This document shows, piece by piece, positions 12,539 to 24,236 of a DNA stretch of 64,000 nt. The notes beneath the pieces are model-generated. The model did no database searches and had not been told where the DNA came from. It worked only from the letters and a program-made list of their open reading frames with translations. A program made the position numbers and the translations under genes. Source of the stretch: Aaosphaeria pasadenensis (Eukaryota > Ascomycota > Dothideomycetes > Pleosporales); the NCBI GenBank assembly GCA_022813625.1, contig JAKLMB010000020.1, positions 124,001 to 188,000 of the forward strand, in the 5' to 3' direction. Every line of letters begins with the position of its first letter. The first letter of the stretch is position 1.

Positions 12539-13771
12539 TCAATTCCTAGCGGTGGACGGATTTGCAATCGCGGATGCTTTCTCCTGTCTCAGTGCGCAGA
12601 ACTTTTGGAATAATTCTTCGGGACAGCGGAAATCGATGTGAAACGGGACATGAGAAAGCGTTTCGGCGACAGGAGGCAAGCCGGATAGCTCCCTCTGCCG
12701 TCTCACCTCAGCATACTGGGTGAAGTATACGATTGGGCTGGTGGCGGCAAAGTCTGCCATGCCCTTTGTGGCTTTCTCTTCCATCGCCCTGTGAACTTTC
12801 TGAGCGTGGTCACGCTGAATATTATGCCACTTCTCATTGACGTCCTCCCACTCTTTGGCGAGGAATTGGCGGATGAAGTCTTCAGGGTCGGCTTTGTTCT
12901 TTCCGAACCAAGTCTCGATTGAGCGATCCCGAATGTAGTTCTTTGTATTGGGCTCGTCAGCGGGAAGCATCTGCCATTGCTGCCAGAACAGATCCGGTCC
13001 TTCGTTCAAGAGGAACCAAGTCAGCCAGGAATTGCCTCTTCTCAGCAACCGCTGTCCATCGATACCACAGCCCCAGTCAAAAACCCACGGTTTGTAATCA
13101 TCGCCGTAGTTGGAAACTGAGGTGCGAAATGCCGAAGACAGGAGCATGAACATAAGCCGATAGTCTCTTGCCAAATGGCTAGGTAGCTCTTCTACATAAG
13201 CCAATCGTCTGGTAAGTACGAGGTCCTCCCTTTGTCGGAACAACTCGAACTTGAACCGAGCCGGATTTACGACTTTCCACGCCAGATCTGTGGACGACTT
13301 TAAGACAAGGCGGGGGTCAAGATCGTACACCTGCTCTGATATCCTAGACAACCGGCGCAAAACACACCAGCCATTCGCAACTCGCTCGCGTAATTCTTCG
13401 CCAAAGGGATCCTCAGCCGGAATTCCATACCGTAATTGAGTCCCATCAACCGAAGAGCGATGCCGGTCAACTAGAATAGCTGCTAATTGCCTGGGGATGA
13501 GAGCTTTTAGCCATTCAATGGTATAGCAAGATCGATTTGGGAGAGGCGCGTTCAGAAGGCCAGCAAGCGGGAGGCTGGAGCGGCCTACCGCAGGTGCAAT
13601 GGTGGCGAGGTGGTGGTCAATGAGGTTGCGTATCCGGAAAGTGGTAAGGCGTAAAGCTAGAAGTTCATCAAGCTGGCATTGTGAGCAAACAATGATAAGA
13701 ACATCGTCGGGTAAATCCTTGAAGGATATTCGTAGTGAGTGGCGATCGGGAGAATGCCTCATTCGTACCAT
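12539..13771 (-). CDS. F-box protein
   Basis: Single-exon protein of 410 residues. Residues about 13-55 form an F-box: a hydrophobic start, then the LPDDVL core, then a Leu-rich helix (DELLALRL) and a closing RNLI segment. F-box proteins bind Skp1 and present substrates to SCF ubiquitin ligases in nucleus or cytoplasm. The remaining 350 residues show no WD40 or LRR repeats that I can see. They are rich in Trp, Arg and aromatic residues, as in many lineage-specific fungal F-box proteins of unknown substrate. A second in-frame Met at residue 4 is an alternative start. The gene stands alone. Confidence 0.8.
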   Translation of the reverse strand: MVRMRHSPDRHSLRISFKDLPDDVLIIVCSQCQLDELLALRLTTFRIRNLIDHHLATIAPAVGRSSLPLAGLLNAPLPNRSCYTIEWLKALIPRQLAAILVDRHRSSVDGTQLRYGIPAEDPFGEELRERVANGWCVLRRLSRISEQVYDLDPRLVLKSSTDLAWKVVNPARFKFELFRQREDLVLTRRLAYVEELPSHLARDYRLMFMLLSSAFRTSVSNYGDDYKPWVFDWGCGIDGQRLLRRGNSWLTWFLLNEGPDLFWQQWQMLPADEPNTKNYIRDRSIETWFGKNKADPEDFIRQFLAKEWEDVNEKWHNIQRDHAQKVHRAMEEKATKGMADFAATSPIVYFTQYAEVRRQRELSGLPPVAETLSHVPFHIDFRCPEELFQKFCALRQEKASAIANPSTARN

Positions 13772-15373
13772 TTCGCGGTGTAGCTGTTCTTGTCTGATGG
13801 TCCCGATTGATAGCGGTGCATTAGGATTGGCGAATGGCAGGGTCGATATGTCTCATAATTGCACACTGCCCGTAAGTCTGATAGCGGTCTGATAGGATTC
13901 CACACTATGGGAACGGAACCTTCTTTTGTTTTGTTCTTCTGTTCAAGCGAATTCACCTATCCATTTCTGAAAGGACCGTGCCTTGGATGTAAATCTTGTT
14001 GTTTGATAAGCAACTAGGATGAGCCAGCCATCTAGTGAACCTACACAGTATGAATACTTGGATACGTTCCACAGTGGGTAGAACTTTGGTACGGAGCAGA
14101 AGTGAACGAATGGCTACGGGACCCGGGAAAGGATATCTCCGGACCGCTGCCGGGTCTAGCCATTTCTAGTTCCCAACTTAGTGCCCGCCCCTGATCCTCA
14201 TCTTCACAACACTCCATGATTAATTCCTCACTCTCTACAATTGAATGTACACAGTAAGGAAAGGACGCGATCATCATTATTTACTCGGCGAGAGATTGAT
14301 TGCCAAATCGGTGCATGTCCAACATGAGAGATTCAGTACAAGTCAACGTATGCACTACCACTACTATCTAGCCGCTTTCCGATCATCGGCAACTCATCAT
14401 CAATGATAAGTACCGACCGCTACATGATAATGTTAGAGTCACCATCAGCAACAGAAGGTACAATATTGTACCGAGTCACTGATTCTACCATCACCTAGTT
14501 ATTGCACAGCGATATGATAATGCAACACACCGAAAACCCGGGATCGGTGTATTTTTAGTCTCTCGTCATACTCGTGTTGCTCATTTCCTTCCACTGTCTG
14601 TCGACCCATGACCAGGAGCTAGGCCGTTTCCCCTCAAATTTCGCCTACCCTTTCCCATCGACCCACCCCCCGAGACCTTGTACAACGCTACGTGCAGACT
14701 ACCATTCAGCTGAGTTGCCAATAGTTGATGCAGAATGTTCTGTTGCTGTTGCTCCAAGACAAAACGGTATTCAAGGCCTGTGAAGCTTTTCAGCCATCCA
14801 TTACTCACCGAAAGCCTCTTCTGCCTCGACTTTCCCCAAGCAGCCTGTCCTACCATTGATACGGGCCCAGCGTTCAGCTCCCTGGCGCTATTCGAGACGA
14901 AGCTCGCCAAGCGTGGCCGCCATGATGCCCTACAAAAAGCCACGCCTGAGGCCTCCAATGACAGCACCACGGCCACAGGGCGCACTATCGATGTTAAGCA
15001 AGCGCCAGCAGCTGAGGTGACTGGAAATCATAAGGCCCGCCAGATTTGACTAGCCCATACCTACAAGGGCAAGTCCACCACCCGATCCGTTGACCGGGAT
15101 TGATCCACGCTCGCCGTGCAGTCCAATTTGGCCCCAGACACCAGGGGATTGCAAAGAGATGGGCCATTCGTTTGCGATGAGCGACACCAAAAGCCACGAG
15201 AAGGGCTAGGCTTCGACACTTTGAGTGGGTACCATTTGTGGCTTTGATGGGTGTGGACCACCAGTCCCCGCTGGGCTGAGGAAACAATCATCAATGTTAT
15301 TTAACTGATCGACTGCCCTCGCTCGCGCCGGTAATCCTACTCTAAGCTCAAGCAGTTCGAAACTATTGGTGAC
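13772..15373. other. Intergenic region between divergent genes
   Basis: It separates the F-box gene (-) from the membrane protein gene (+), so it should hold both promoters. Overlapping open frames on both strands at 14581-15049 (up to 134 codons) show no motif or signal peptide and are not convincing. No repeat stands out. Confidence 0.4.
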
Positions 15374-16663
15374 ATGGCTGGACGAATTTACATTTCATTG
15401 CTTTCGGCTTTGGCCCTCAGCCAGGTTTCCAACGCGTTGGACGCCGCTGCGGACGCGCCTGCGGACCCGACCATCACTGCTCGAGCTATCCTGCCGAGGC
15501 AAAACAATGATCGGTTTATGGGCTGGTTAGAAGTCAGCGGGACTTGTACGTATTTGTCACTTTGATGTGAACCGTGATGAAGAAGACGAAGCTAATGAGA
15601 CACCAGGGTTCTCAGAACAATGTAACGAAGGCCTTACTTGGTACCAAGATGGAAAATATGCTCAGTGCTGCCCGACGTCGCTTGCATCTTGCTATGCGCC
15701 CACAGCTTGTGTTTCTGGCTCTCTCATTTACCCATACTCGGACATCAGCTCCACGCGAACAATCGGCTGGTATGCTTCATGTTCCATTTGCTTGAGAAGC
15801 AACCTTTGGCTAACCTGAACAAGTGGTGAGAACTTTGGCAACACAGCCTTCTCCATTTGTAACACTGCTTTCATCTTCGAGAACTTCGGTGACTCGAACC
15901 CCAAGACCGACATTGTCTGCGGTGTCTCTTCAGTCAACTGGTCCTACTACCGCAAGATCCCGGCCTCTGCCACCGAGATCGTTTCCTCCGATGCGCGTGA
16001 GTACCGGAATTGAATGATATACACCAACTATTTTCCTAACAACAAATAGCATCATCTGCGATCCCACAGTCGAGCGTCCCGAATGCAGCCAACCCATCTT
16101 CTGCAAGTGCGAGCGCAAGCAGCAGCAGCAGTACCAGTGTACCTGAGAAGAAGGAGGAGAGCTCCAAGGCCTGGATTGCCGGTGCCGTCGTTGGCCCCAT
16201 CGTCGGTCTAGCTCTGATTGGAGCTGGAATCTTTTTCTTCCTCCGTCGCAAGAAGAGCAAGAAGGTCGCAGCAGCTGGTGGTCCTGGAGGACTCGGTGGT
16301 GCACCAGCAGGTGTTGCCGTTGGAGGACAACAGCCCTACACTGACGCAAAGCCCCAAATGGCTGCCTCTCCTCAACCTGGATACACTCAGCCCATGGGAT
16401 CCCCAGGATACGGCAACAACCAGGAACAGTACAACCAATATGGTGCCCAGCAGGCACCTCTATCTCCTGCTCCACAGTACTCCGCTCCGTATAATCAGCC
16501 CGGTAGCCCCCCACCTCAGGGCCACTTCGCACCCAACGACCAGAAGCAAACTTTTGCGCATTCGACCGACCCGGCACAGCCGCAAGCTGCCGAGCTTGGT
16601 GGTAGCGGTCCCGTCGCGGGATCGCACACGGCCGAGTTATCCGGAGAGCCTACCCAGCGATAG
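15374..16663 (+). CDS. Secreted single-pass membrane protein, wall-sensor-like
   Basis: Four exons: 15374-15545, 15607-15769, 15824-15996 and 16050-16663. The three introns (GT..AG, 61, 54 and 53 bp) join in frame to a 373-residue protein. Residues 1-21 are a signal peptide. About 58-165 is an extracellular Cys-rich domain with about ten Cys, including a CC pair. About 170-205 is Ser-rich and probably O-mannosylated. Residues 210-234 are one transmembrane helix, followed by RRKKSKK as a stop-transfer signal. The 135-residue cytosolic tail is rich in Gly, Pro, Gln and Tyr. This layout (ectodomain, Ser stalk, one helix, disordered tail) resembles fungal cell-wall stress sensors such as Wsc/Mid2, but the Cys pattern is not a WSC domain I can confirm. 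Function is inferred from layout only. Confidence 0.85.
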
Positions 16664-17587
16664 TTTCCTGAAACTTCTCCTTAGACATTGGCTTGTAACA
16701 TCATCTTGGAATGCTCTAAATTTGACGTCGTGGCCAACGCTTTGCATATACTCGAATGAGTGAAATGCCACCTCTTCGACCGGACAATAGACCAACTTGA
16801 ACCGTTGATAGCCTCAACAGCTGGGAAATCGGGTTCAACCATATCGGATTTGGGCTTAATCGCTTCCGGCACTACTTCATACCCCTCAAATACCTTTCGA
16901 GTCCTTTTCTCAATGTATGCATATTACCTCATTGACGTAGCGTCTAACTATATCCATATGAATACGAAAATTGTATATGTAATTCTTAATGTCTTCAACT
17001 GCCTCCACTACAATTCACAATTCAAATTTCTAGACATGCAATTCAGCTCCGATGCGTCTCGTGTCGATCTCATTGTCCAATTTTGTTGACGCTCCCATCG
17101 ACCATAAGAGGGGTTAAGCAGCAGTGGCGTAGGTCTGGTAAGTCTCCAAGAAAGATTTATTGAGTTGTCTGTGTGAGCTTGGTAGTAACTGATGTTAAGC
17201 AAGAATGCTTTAGAGTGAGTATAAAGAACGCAGACTCCCGTAATTGGTTTCCTGAACCTATTTCTGCATTTGAAGTTGATTGAGTTGACATTTTCCTAGC
17301 GACTTCTACTGCCATGGAGTGTACGTTCATATGAGGACCTCCGCAGATCCGCATTGAAGATTGTCCATTCCTACACAGTACACCGATTCATTGAAATCCT
17401 GTTCAACTCATCCCAACATGGTTCGAGTAACACAGTCTTGGCATTAATAAACATTGAACAAAATACATTAGTAGAAGTAGCGCACGCGAATATCCTAATT
17501 GTACCACCCACAAAGCCAATAAACGCCGCCGACTATGCACGACGACAAAGAATACGAATCATCGACAGCCAACCCCACCACTCTCCC
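16664..17587. other. Convergent 3' region
   Basis: It lies between the 3' ends of two convergent genes (15374-16663 + and 17588-18583 -). It is AT-richer than the flanks and has no supported gene; probably 3' UTRs and terminators. Confidence 0.45.
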
Positions 17588-18583
17588 CTAGAACTGCTCC
17601 GGAATCCATGGCGAAATCGTATAATACTTCTCCTGCACCCGTTGGAAGTACGAAGTATTATCATCGCACATGCCGCCTCCAGATCTCCCAACATGCGGGC
17701 AATGCACATCAGGTCTATACTTGAGCATGATCTCGTGCATGTTCCTGCACAGCAGCGTGTTCCTGCCGAGCTCGAACGACTGACCCATCCTGATCTCCTC
17801 TGTCAAGAACCTCATGCACTCCTCTTGGGACGCGTACTGCGAGTTTGTGCCATTGCAGTGGCTGGTGTGCGCATTGCAGACGGAGGTCGCGAGCGTCTGG
17901 GCGGCCTTCTTCGCCGCGGCCATAGGGTCCTGGTCGACGCTTCCCAGCAGCGTCTGGAGGAGGTGTCCAAACCATCGGAACACGGCATCGTACTGCGTGA
18001 TCTCGCCGGCCTCGTTCCACGTTATCCAGGTGTCGATGACGACCGGCGCCGTCATGTTGTTGAACGCTTCGAACGTGAAGTTCAGCCGCGTCGTCGCCGC
18101 CGCGATGTTCTGGTTCGCCGCGAATTGGACGATCTCCCAGTCGCGCGGCGTGCCGACCACGGTAGCGCTGTCTGACGGGATGAAGAGCCCGAAGATGTAT
18201 TCAGTGTTCAGCTCTCGGCCCTCGAAATTGCGGCTGTCGGATACGCGCCCTTGGACCTGCGCACATATCAGTATAAGATCTCTCCAATCCGCGTGTCTTC
18301 ACTGTTGCCCCTTCGCACCATTGGGGTAAGGGAGAATTGGGGTTCTCCTCGTGAATCAACGTACATTCTCGGCAAACACAGTGGAGTTTATGCTCTGAGC
18401 TTCCCGGATGTTGTTGGGGTATATGAACTTTCCCCAGAACTGCTTCTGCAGATCAAGCAGTTTGGCATAGCCAAAGTTGGGGATGTTGGATGCGAGGGTG
18501 GCATTAGTGGTATCAGTCACATTAGTCGCATTCTGTGCGAATGCTGTGCTCGCGAGGACAAACAATGGAAGGATTCGATGCAT
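17588..18583 (-). CDS. Small secreted protein of unknown function
   Basis: Two exons, 18583-18365 and 18256-17588, with a 108 bp intron (donor GTACGT, acceptor GCGCAG, phase 0). Product 295 residues. The first 16 residues are a signal peptide (hydrophobic core, then AFA before Gln). Mature protein starts with several Asn-X-Thr glycosylation sequons. The C-terminal 130 residues are Cys-rich (about eight Cys) and contain motifs I associate with a widespread fungal secreted family: a WFGHLL-type segment, ELGRNTLLCR, and DVHCPHVGRSGGG. The segment DTWITWNEAGEITQYDAVF resembles an NTF2-like strand pair, but that is weak. Expected outside the cell. No neighbour suggests a pathway. Confidence 0.85.
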
Positions 18584-20986
18584 GACTCGTCGATATTACG
18601 TTGTCTTGTTTCTCGCTCGGAATATTAATGCAAACGATCGTAACAGTGGATTGCGAGATGTATAAATCAGAGTCGCGAACTTCCAGTATCGATCCTGGGC
18701 TTGGTCTTGGACCTTGGTATTTGCAGGGTTCAGAACGAGTGGACGACTTTGTCGAGGGAGACGTCACTTTGTTATAGGCCCGGATCAAGCTGCTCTTGGT
18801 AAGGCAAACACTCTGTGGTGGTCGACTGTTCTCAGCCCTATTTTCGAGTACCGTATCTCGTCCCGAGACCTTGGGCCTGATATTCCGACGCTCGGATAAA
18901 TTAAAATGGGAGGATGGAGGAGGCTCTTAGCAAAGACGCGGGTATTACGTGTGATGGTACAAGTAGCGAGATGTTGGATCAAATTATTGTGTGACGGACC
19001 ACCTTCATGGCCGTTGGTGATGCGGCTTATAAAGGCAATATGGGAGCGATGAGGTTGGACGATATGATTCTGGCCACTTTACCATAGATGGACGATCCTG
19101 TGAACGATCCTATGGGATTGTTGCAACGGAGTCGCGATCTGCTGGATTCGGTCTGGATTTCCCGTCCAGGACATTCGCACTTGGCTATGCGATGTCTGCT
19201 TGGGGAGATTCAAGTGTCATCGCTCTCGATGGGTGATTATCCTGAGCTTCATAGTGTCTTGCCTAAGTTACAAGCTTGTGGTCGATCTTCCGAATGGAGA
19301 AGGTGTTGTTACTCAGCGGTCCGGCAGAAAGGAGGCAGAACTTGCACTGTATTATGTGCTGTGTTGACGAATGATTTCATTCGTCAGCTGTTCTCGGTCG
19401 GGTTGGATAAAGAATCCTTTGAAAAGGTCGTACTGCATGTATGTCAAAGGGACGGATCCCATGTTAGCGGAATGACAACGGTGCATCGCGGCGTACGGAC
19501 AGTTACGAAAATAAAGGCGACGATTAGAGAAAGGAGAAATGGGTGGTTGAGTTACGGTACAGGCAATTGGTCTGTCTCCCTGCCATGCCCATGTCGCGGC
19601 TGTGGAAGAGACACATCGCTTGCGAAGTCCTGACGACATGCGTACTCACGCAAGGTGCTACCCCCAATTCTATGGGATTTTCGCCCCAACGCTCTGAACG
19701 TGGCTAGGGATTCAACTATCCGTAAAATCCTGAATTGCATCAGAAAGCTTCTTCAACCTATTGAAAAAGGGCGACACTAATAAACTATGCTTTGCTGGCA
19801 CGTGGCAAGTTTGCGCATTGAACGACTGTTTTGAATTATCTTCCCCAATTGGCAACAGACAAAAGTGAGGTAGCGAGGGGACCAACATGATGCTGCATGG
19901 TGCGCTACTTGCGGTCACGTCAGCCTGGGGCATTCAAAACTCCACACGGTGCAAAATTCCCAATGAGTTTTACACATTGTCTGCATTGAATACCAGGTAT
20001 ACATACTAGCCAGAATAGAGCATGAATTGAGTGCGCGGTAAGTCCAAACTTAAACCTATGGTGCTGTGGTACTCACATGTCAGCGAACGCCCTAGGATTG
20101 GTCCGCCATCCAAACAACGACTCCTGTGACACTCTGTCATTATGGTTACAATACAGAACTCACACGAACCAGAAAACAACTCAAGCCTGAAGATCGGATG
20201 TATGTACAATCATCTATGGCATCGCCCTGTCCAATTGGCGGCTGGTTCTTCGCTACCCACGCTAGATGTTGGATAGTGGTAAGCCTCGAAAGGAGAAAGA
20301 AAGGACGACACCAGGTGCAATAACTGGAAGCGGGTCGTTCTCTGGATCAGTGTTATTCTCATGCAGATGAGCCATTTCTGCCATATGCCGCATTGGTTTT
20401 CGTCTTTGTTGTACGACAGGGAATAGGGTGCGGATGAGTTGCCATACCTTGCAGCTTCCTAAACCTGCGACCTGTTTCCCTCTTCGCCATATGGTTCTCT
20501 ACGATGGTCTGTTGAATACGTCTGCGGCATTCTCAAGGGCTTCAGGTGGATGTCCATGATCTCATAGGCTGGACGTAGCGTGGACTTAACACTACCTCGT
20601 GATGATGTGCTTTGTGACGCCTTTCATGACAGAACACCCCGTCGAAGCCTCTGGCTGCTCTACCAGAGCCAAAATATGGAACGGCATACTCTAGCATACG
20701 GAAAGCTTTGATACGCTTCTTTATACTCCTGAGGCCTACGCGTAATGTTGCATTGAGACTACCAATTGTACTGACGCCCGTGATCAAGATCGATCCCGAT
20801 CTCTTTTCTGAATGCGCTGGATTGGCGCCAGACGCGGCTATAAATTTGCCGTGCCCCATGCACTGGCCAAAATTTCACCCAGCGCCCAGTAAATTCCTTG
20901 ACCAGCTTACCTGTCCATTCTCTTCACACTGTTCATATCAATTCTCTCTTCATAGTCATACTCAGAGACTCATTTACGCAGTAGAG
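18584..20986. other. 2.4 kb between divergent genes, no supported gene
   Basis: This interval should carry the promoters of the secreted protein gene (-) and the kinase-like gene (+). The longest open frame, 19088-19633 (+, 181 codons), has no recognisable domain or signal peptide and is not called. No repeats of note. Confidence 0.4.
20839..20845 (+). promoter_or_regulatory. TATA-like element of the kinase-like gene
   Basis: TATAAAT lies 142 bp upstream of ATG 20987. It lies inside the longer open frame that begins at 20708, which argues that the upstream ATG is not used and that translation starts at 20987. Confidence 0.45.
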
Positions 20987-22293
20987 ATGGATTTCTCAAC
21001 GAGCGCCAAAAGAAGCTGGGGTACAGACGATCCAACAGCAATCGTACGAATGTACGCGGAATTTATGGTGCCCGGGAGGTGGCCGCCAGAACCTGATATC
21101 AAACATTTGCAACTACCTTATTATGCGCAAGACGAATCTCTCCCTCCAATACCTACCCCTGAGGAGATCGACGACGCCCTCTTTTCAGACCCACGTAACC
21201 ACTTCGGCCCGGGCGACGTCAAGCGCAACGTTCTCCGCGTCAAATCTGTTTACGCGGTCAAAATTGGGGGTTCCACCATTGCACAGGTGATTGCCTTAAC
21301 ATTTCACTTGCATGATTATGAACATGAACTAATAAATCCCTATAGGAAGCCGAAAACTTATTCTTCCTGCAGGAGCAGAATGTTACTGGGCTAAGGGTGC
21401 CAAAGCTGTACGCAGTGTTTCATCATCAGGGAGCAGATCCAACGGGGAGATACCGGAGAAGACCGCAAATGTACCCGGACCGGTCCAAATGGAAGGCGTA
21501 TTACTATCTGATCATGAGTTATATCGAAGGCGAGTCGATCAGTGAAGAATTCTGGGGGTCAATAGACCGCGAAGCTCAACTCAAAGTGTACAGAAAACTA
21601 GGCGAGCAGGTAGAATTGCTACGTTCTATTAAACCCCCACATCCGAATTATTATGGGCGAGTTTACGACCAGCCGCTTCGTGTCGACTGCCCTTACACGA
21701 ACTATGCGACCTTTGAATTCTTTGGCCCGTTTCACTCGTACGAAGCTTTCTTCGAACAGATGTTGAAAACTTGGGAGAGACGCATTCTGTATCATGCAAG
21801 CGTCTCAAGGGCAAGAGGCCTAACCCTTGATAACGTCTTGGATTCTAAAGGCATGCCAATATTCGATCCAGAGGTTCAAAAGGCTGCCGTATGCTTTCTA
21901 CGAAACGTTGGTAACAAGGACTCGGTGGCCGACCGCTCTGTGCTCACGCAGAGTGACTTTAACGCTGGAAATATCATGCTCGTACAGCCGAAATCAGGGC
22001 CATTTGCCTATTCAAAGCGCAAAGAGGACTGGGATGTCCATTTGGTTGACTGGGAGAGAATGGCATGGCTACCAGCCTGGACAGAGATTGATCGAGCCTG
22101 TCTTTACACGCCCGCATGCTTGTTGGGCAACGAGTACCCTACTTGGGGTTCACGTGAATGGACCCTAATTGCCATGTTTGCGGGTGAGAGTTCATGCACC
22201 TTTAGAAAAGCGAAATGGTACGCAACGGTGGATAGAGAGTTCTCGACATCACAGGAAATTCTCAAACATAATCTGAAGAGCAGGTTCGATTAG
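20987..22293 (+). CDS. Aminoglycoside-phosphotransferase-fold kinase-like protein
   Basis: Two exons, 20987-21286 and 21346-22293, with a 59 bp phase-0 intron. Product 415 residues. Features of the APH/choline kinase fold are visible. VKIGG (Lys92) is the ATP-binding lysine strand, followed by an Ala-Glu-Asn helix. A hinge-like YYLIMSYIEGES follows. TQSDFNAGNIML is the catalytic loop with Asp and Asn, and VHLVDWE gives the metal-binding Asp. The usual His of the catalytic loop (T-H-G-D) is replaced: here it reads T-Q-S-D. Fungi carry many such proteins, mostly with unknown small-molecule substrates. ATP-dependent activity is plausible because Lys, Asp, Asn and the second Asp are kept. Start chosen at the internal Met after the TATA-like site. 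Confidence 0.8.
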
Positions 22294-22763
22294 CATTAAC
22301 CAATGCAGAGTACTCCAAGGTAAGTGGGATGGGCGAGGCATGACTTAAGCAATTTAAACATTTATGAATCAACCAGTCTTCATCATAGCTTCGCGCTCAC
22401 AAATGACCACATGTGCATGTACAAAGGACTGACAGATAATGTCGCGCAAAGACGCCTCTGGAGTGGGGAGCATCACAGGCACGACTCGCAATCGGTGAAT
22501 AGGTAGGAAAGGTAGATATTTGACTCTGTCGATAGGCCTCGGTAGGTAGGTGGATGATACCTCGAACTCTCTCGGCAGCCCTGATCGATCTATCTATGCC
22601 CTGCCTAGTGCTTTTCCTCATCTATCCTGCTACACCACACTCCTCATCCCCTTTCCAACCATCACACTGAGAGCACACTCGCTCAACACCAAATCCTCCT
22701 CGATCTTCCACCACACTCATCCCCCTTCCAAGCATGTGGTGCTGATCCGTCCATGTTGGCAGA
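22294..22763. other. Convergent 3' region
   Basis: A short gap between two convergent genes, without a supported reading frame or repeat. Confidence 0.45.
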
Positions 22764-23569
22764 TCACACTCGATGGACGGTGATCGCCTTTTCAGCCGCA
22801 GCAAGGACCGCTTCCACCCACTGCTGGAATCTGGCATCATGGTCCGTCTGGAGCGGCCCTTGTAGAGCGGGTACGGGAGTCATCCCAGCGATTTGGAGAA
22901 AGACTGCATAGTGCTCCTGGGAGACATATGCAACAGTCTTGGCGGGTTTCTTCTTGTAGTTGTCTTCCACGATCAACTCGCCATTTTCGTTGATGTAGAG
23001 CAGACACGTCTCCTCGGTGTTCGTGTCCGGACATACGAGCATTGCTCGCGTGGTGAAGGTCGTTGTGACATCGAGGGAGATCTCCCAAATCACGGAGTCG
23101 TTGAAGTCAGGAACGATTGCGGTCGGCTGTGCGGTAGACATGACTTCTGATCGGGGATTGGATTGGAACGGAGAATGACCTGGAAGAAGATAGTTAGTAA
23201 GTGGCGGCCATGTTGTAATGGTAGAGCAGGAAAGGATGCCTCTGGGCAAGAATTGGATTTGGGCACTGACTAGGTTGAAGATGGGGGCCGATGTTGATGG
23301 ACTTGTGGTTGAGGTAGCGGCAGGAGTCTTTCGACCTGGAAGGACACGGTTAGTAAATGATTGTCATCATTTGATGGAGCAGGGAAAGAATACTTACTGA
23401 GCGAGAATTCGGTTGGGGAACGTTCTGACAGAGAGAAGGTAGTTAGTACATGGTGGTCAACATGGAGTGGAGCAGGAAAAGTATACCTTCGGAAAGATAG
23501 TTGTGATTTGGTAACCACCTGATGCAAATGGTTGAGAGATGATGGTTGGAAGATTTTGTGCGATGGCAT
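22764..23569 (-). CDS. Small conserved-looking protein; 5' part built of repeated exon-intron units
   Basis: The clear coding part is 23141-22764 (125 residues from Met-Ser-Thr-Ala-Gln). It has no signal peptide and no domain I recognise. Its features are a strand-rich core (VIWEISLDVTTTF), a Cys-Leu-Leu-Tyr-Ile strand, and a C-terminal Ala-rich helix. Upstream, three GT..AG introns (23486-23425, 23397-23336, 23270-23180) separate short exons. Splicing them keeps one frame from an upstream ATG at 23569, giving a protein of about 194 residues. A TATATAAG element at 23582-23575 lies only 5 bp before that ATG. Transcription may therefore begin past the ATG, which would make the repeated exons 5' UTR. 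I give the full span; the start is uncertain. Confidence 0.65.
23180..23513 (-). repeat. Tandem duplication of an exon-intron unit
   Basis: Read on the minus strand, three introns share a TCCTGCTC block about 10 bp from the 5' side, a TACTAAC branch site, and a CTTCCAG- or CTGTCAG-type end. The first two are both 62 bp. The short exon pieces before them are also alike: GTTCCCCAACCGAATTC, GTGCCCAAATCCAATTC and GTTACCAAATCACAAC. A fourth exon-like piece, GTTCCAATCCAATCCC, follows the last intron. The third intron is 91 bp because its splice donor lies upstream, so a former exon piece has become intron. Confidence 0.75.
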
Positions 23570-24163
23570 GCGAGCTTATATACATGTGTCGGCTCTGTTG
23601 GGTGAATGCGAGCCATGCCTGTCTGTGCTCCTGAAGCGCATCATTCACTTTGACTAGCAAATAGATTCACTCTTGCTAGAAGACGAGAGAATGTTTTGTG
23701 TGCACGTGCCAGGTGTCAGTTACCTGTTTCTTGGTGAATCTTCTTGATGTGATTGCTATGAAGTGGATATCGAAACAAAGAACAAGCCGAGCGATGGCCC
23801 AGGGCCAACAACTTTGAAGACAACCACCACAGCGAAGACTCCATGGAGAGCGGTGCGCAGCATCAGATGACGCCAGATGCTGTGCAGAAACTCTGCATAG
23901 CATATCGGCACTAGAGATGCAGTATTTCAAACTGCATGGCTTCAGCAATGACCAAGGGAAGTTTTGTATGTCGCCAGTGAGAGACGGCATCCTGGCCCGA
24001 GCGTGAGACAAAGAGAGCCCATGGGCGCAACAAGTTCTGCTCGATAGGGTTTTGCGGCATCGCCATACCCCACATACGGACAGATCCATTTGCAAGTTTG
24101 TGCACAGTCCGTTCAATGGGCTGCAGCACCGTGCGGAATTGTTTGGGCGAATGCAAGCAGGAG

Positions 24164-24236
24164 GAGGACTGAGCAGACGGGGGACTGAGCAGACGGAGGA
24201 CTGAGGAGAAGGAGGACTGAGGAGAAGGAGGACTGA
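24164..24236. repeat. GGAGGACTGAG minisatellite, about five copies
   Basis: Five imperfect copies of GGAGGACTGAG followed by CAGAC or GAGA-type spacers, with a period of about 15-17 bp. Confidence 0.8.

Noticed and set aside
15885..15900. Minus-strand B-box-like sequence GACTCGAAC
   Set aside because: It lies inside a coding exon and has no tRNA arms around it.
17354..18175. 273-codon plus-strand frame over the secreted protein gene
   Set aside because: The minus strand has signal peptide, spliced frame and family motifs; the plus frame is Arg/His-rich without a domain.
19088..19633. 181-codon plus-strand frame
   Set aside because: No domain, no homology I can recall, no promoter sign; it could be a real orphan, but support is too weak.
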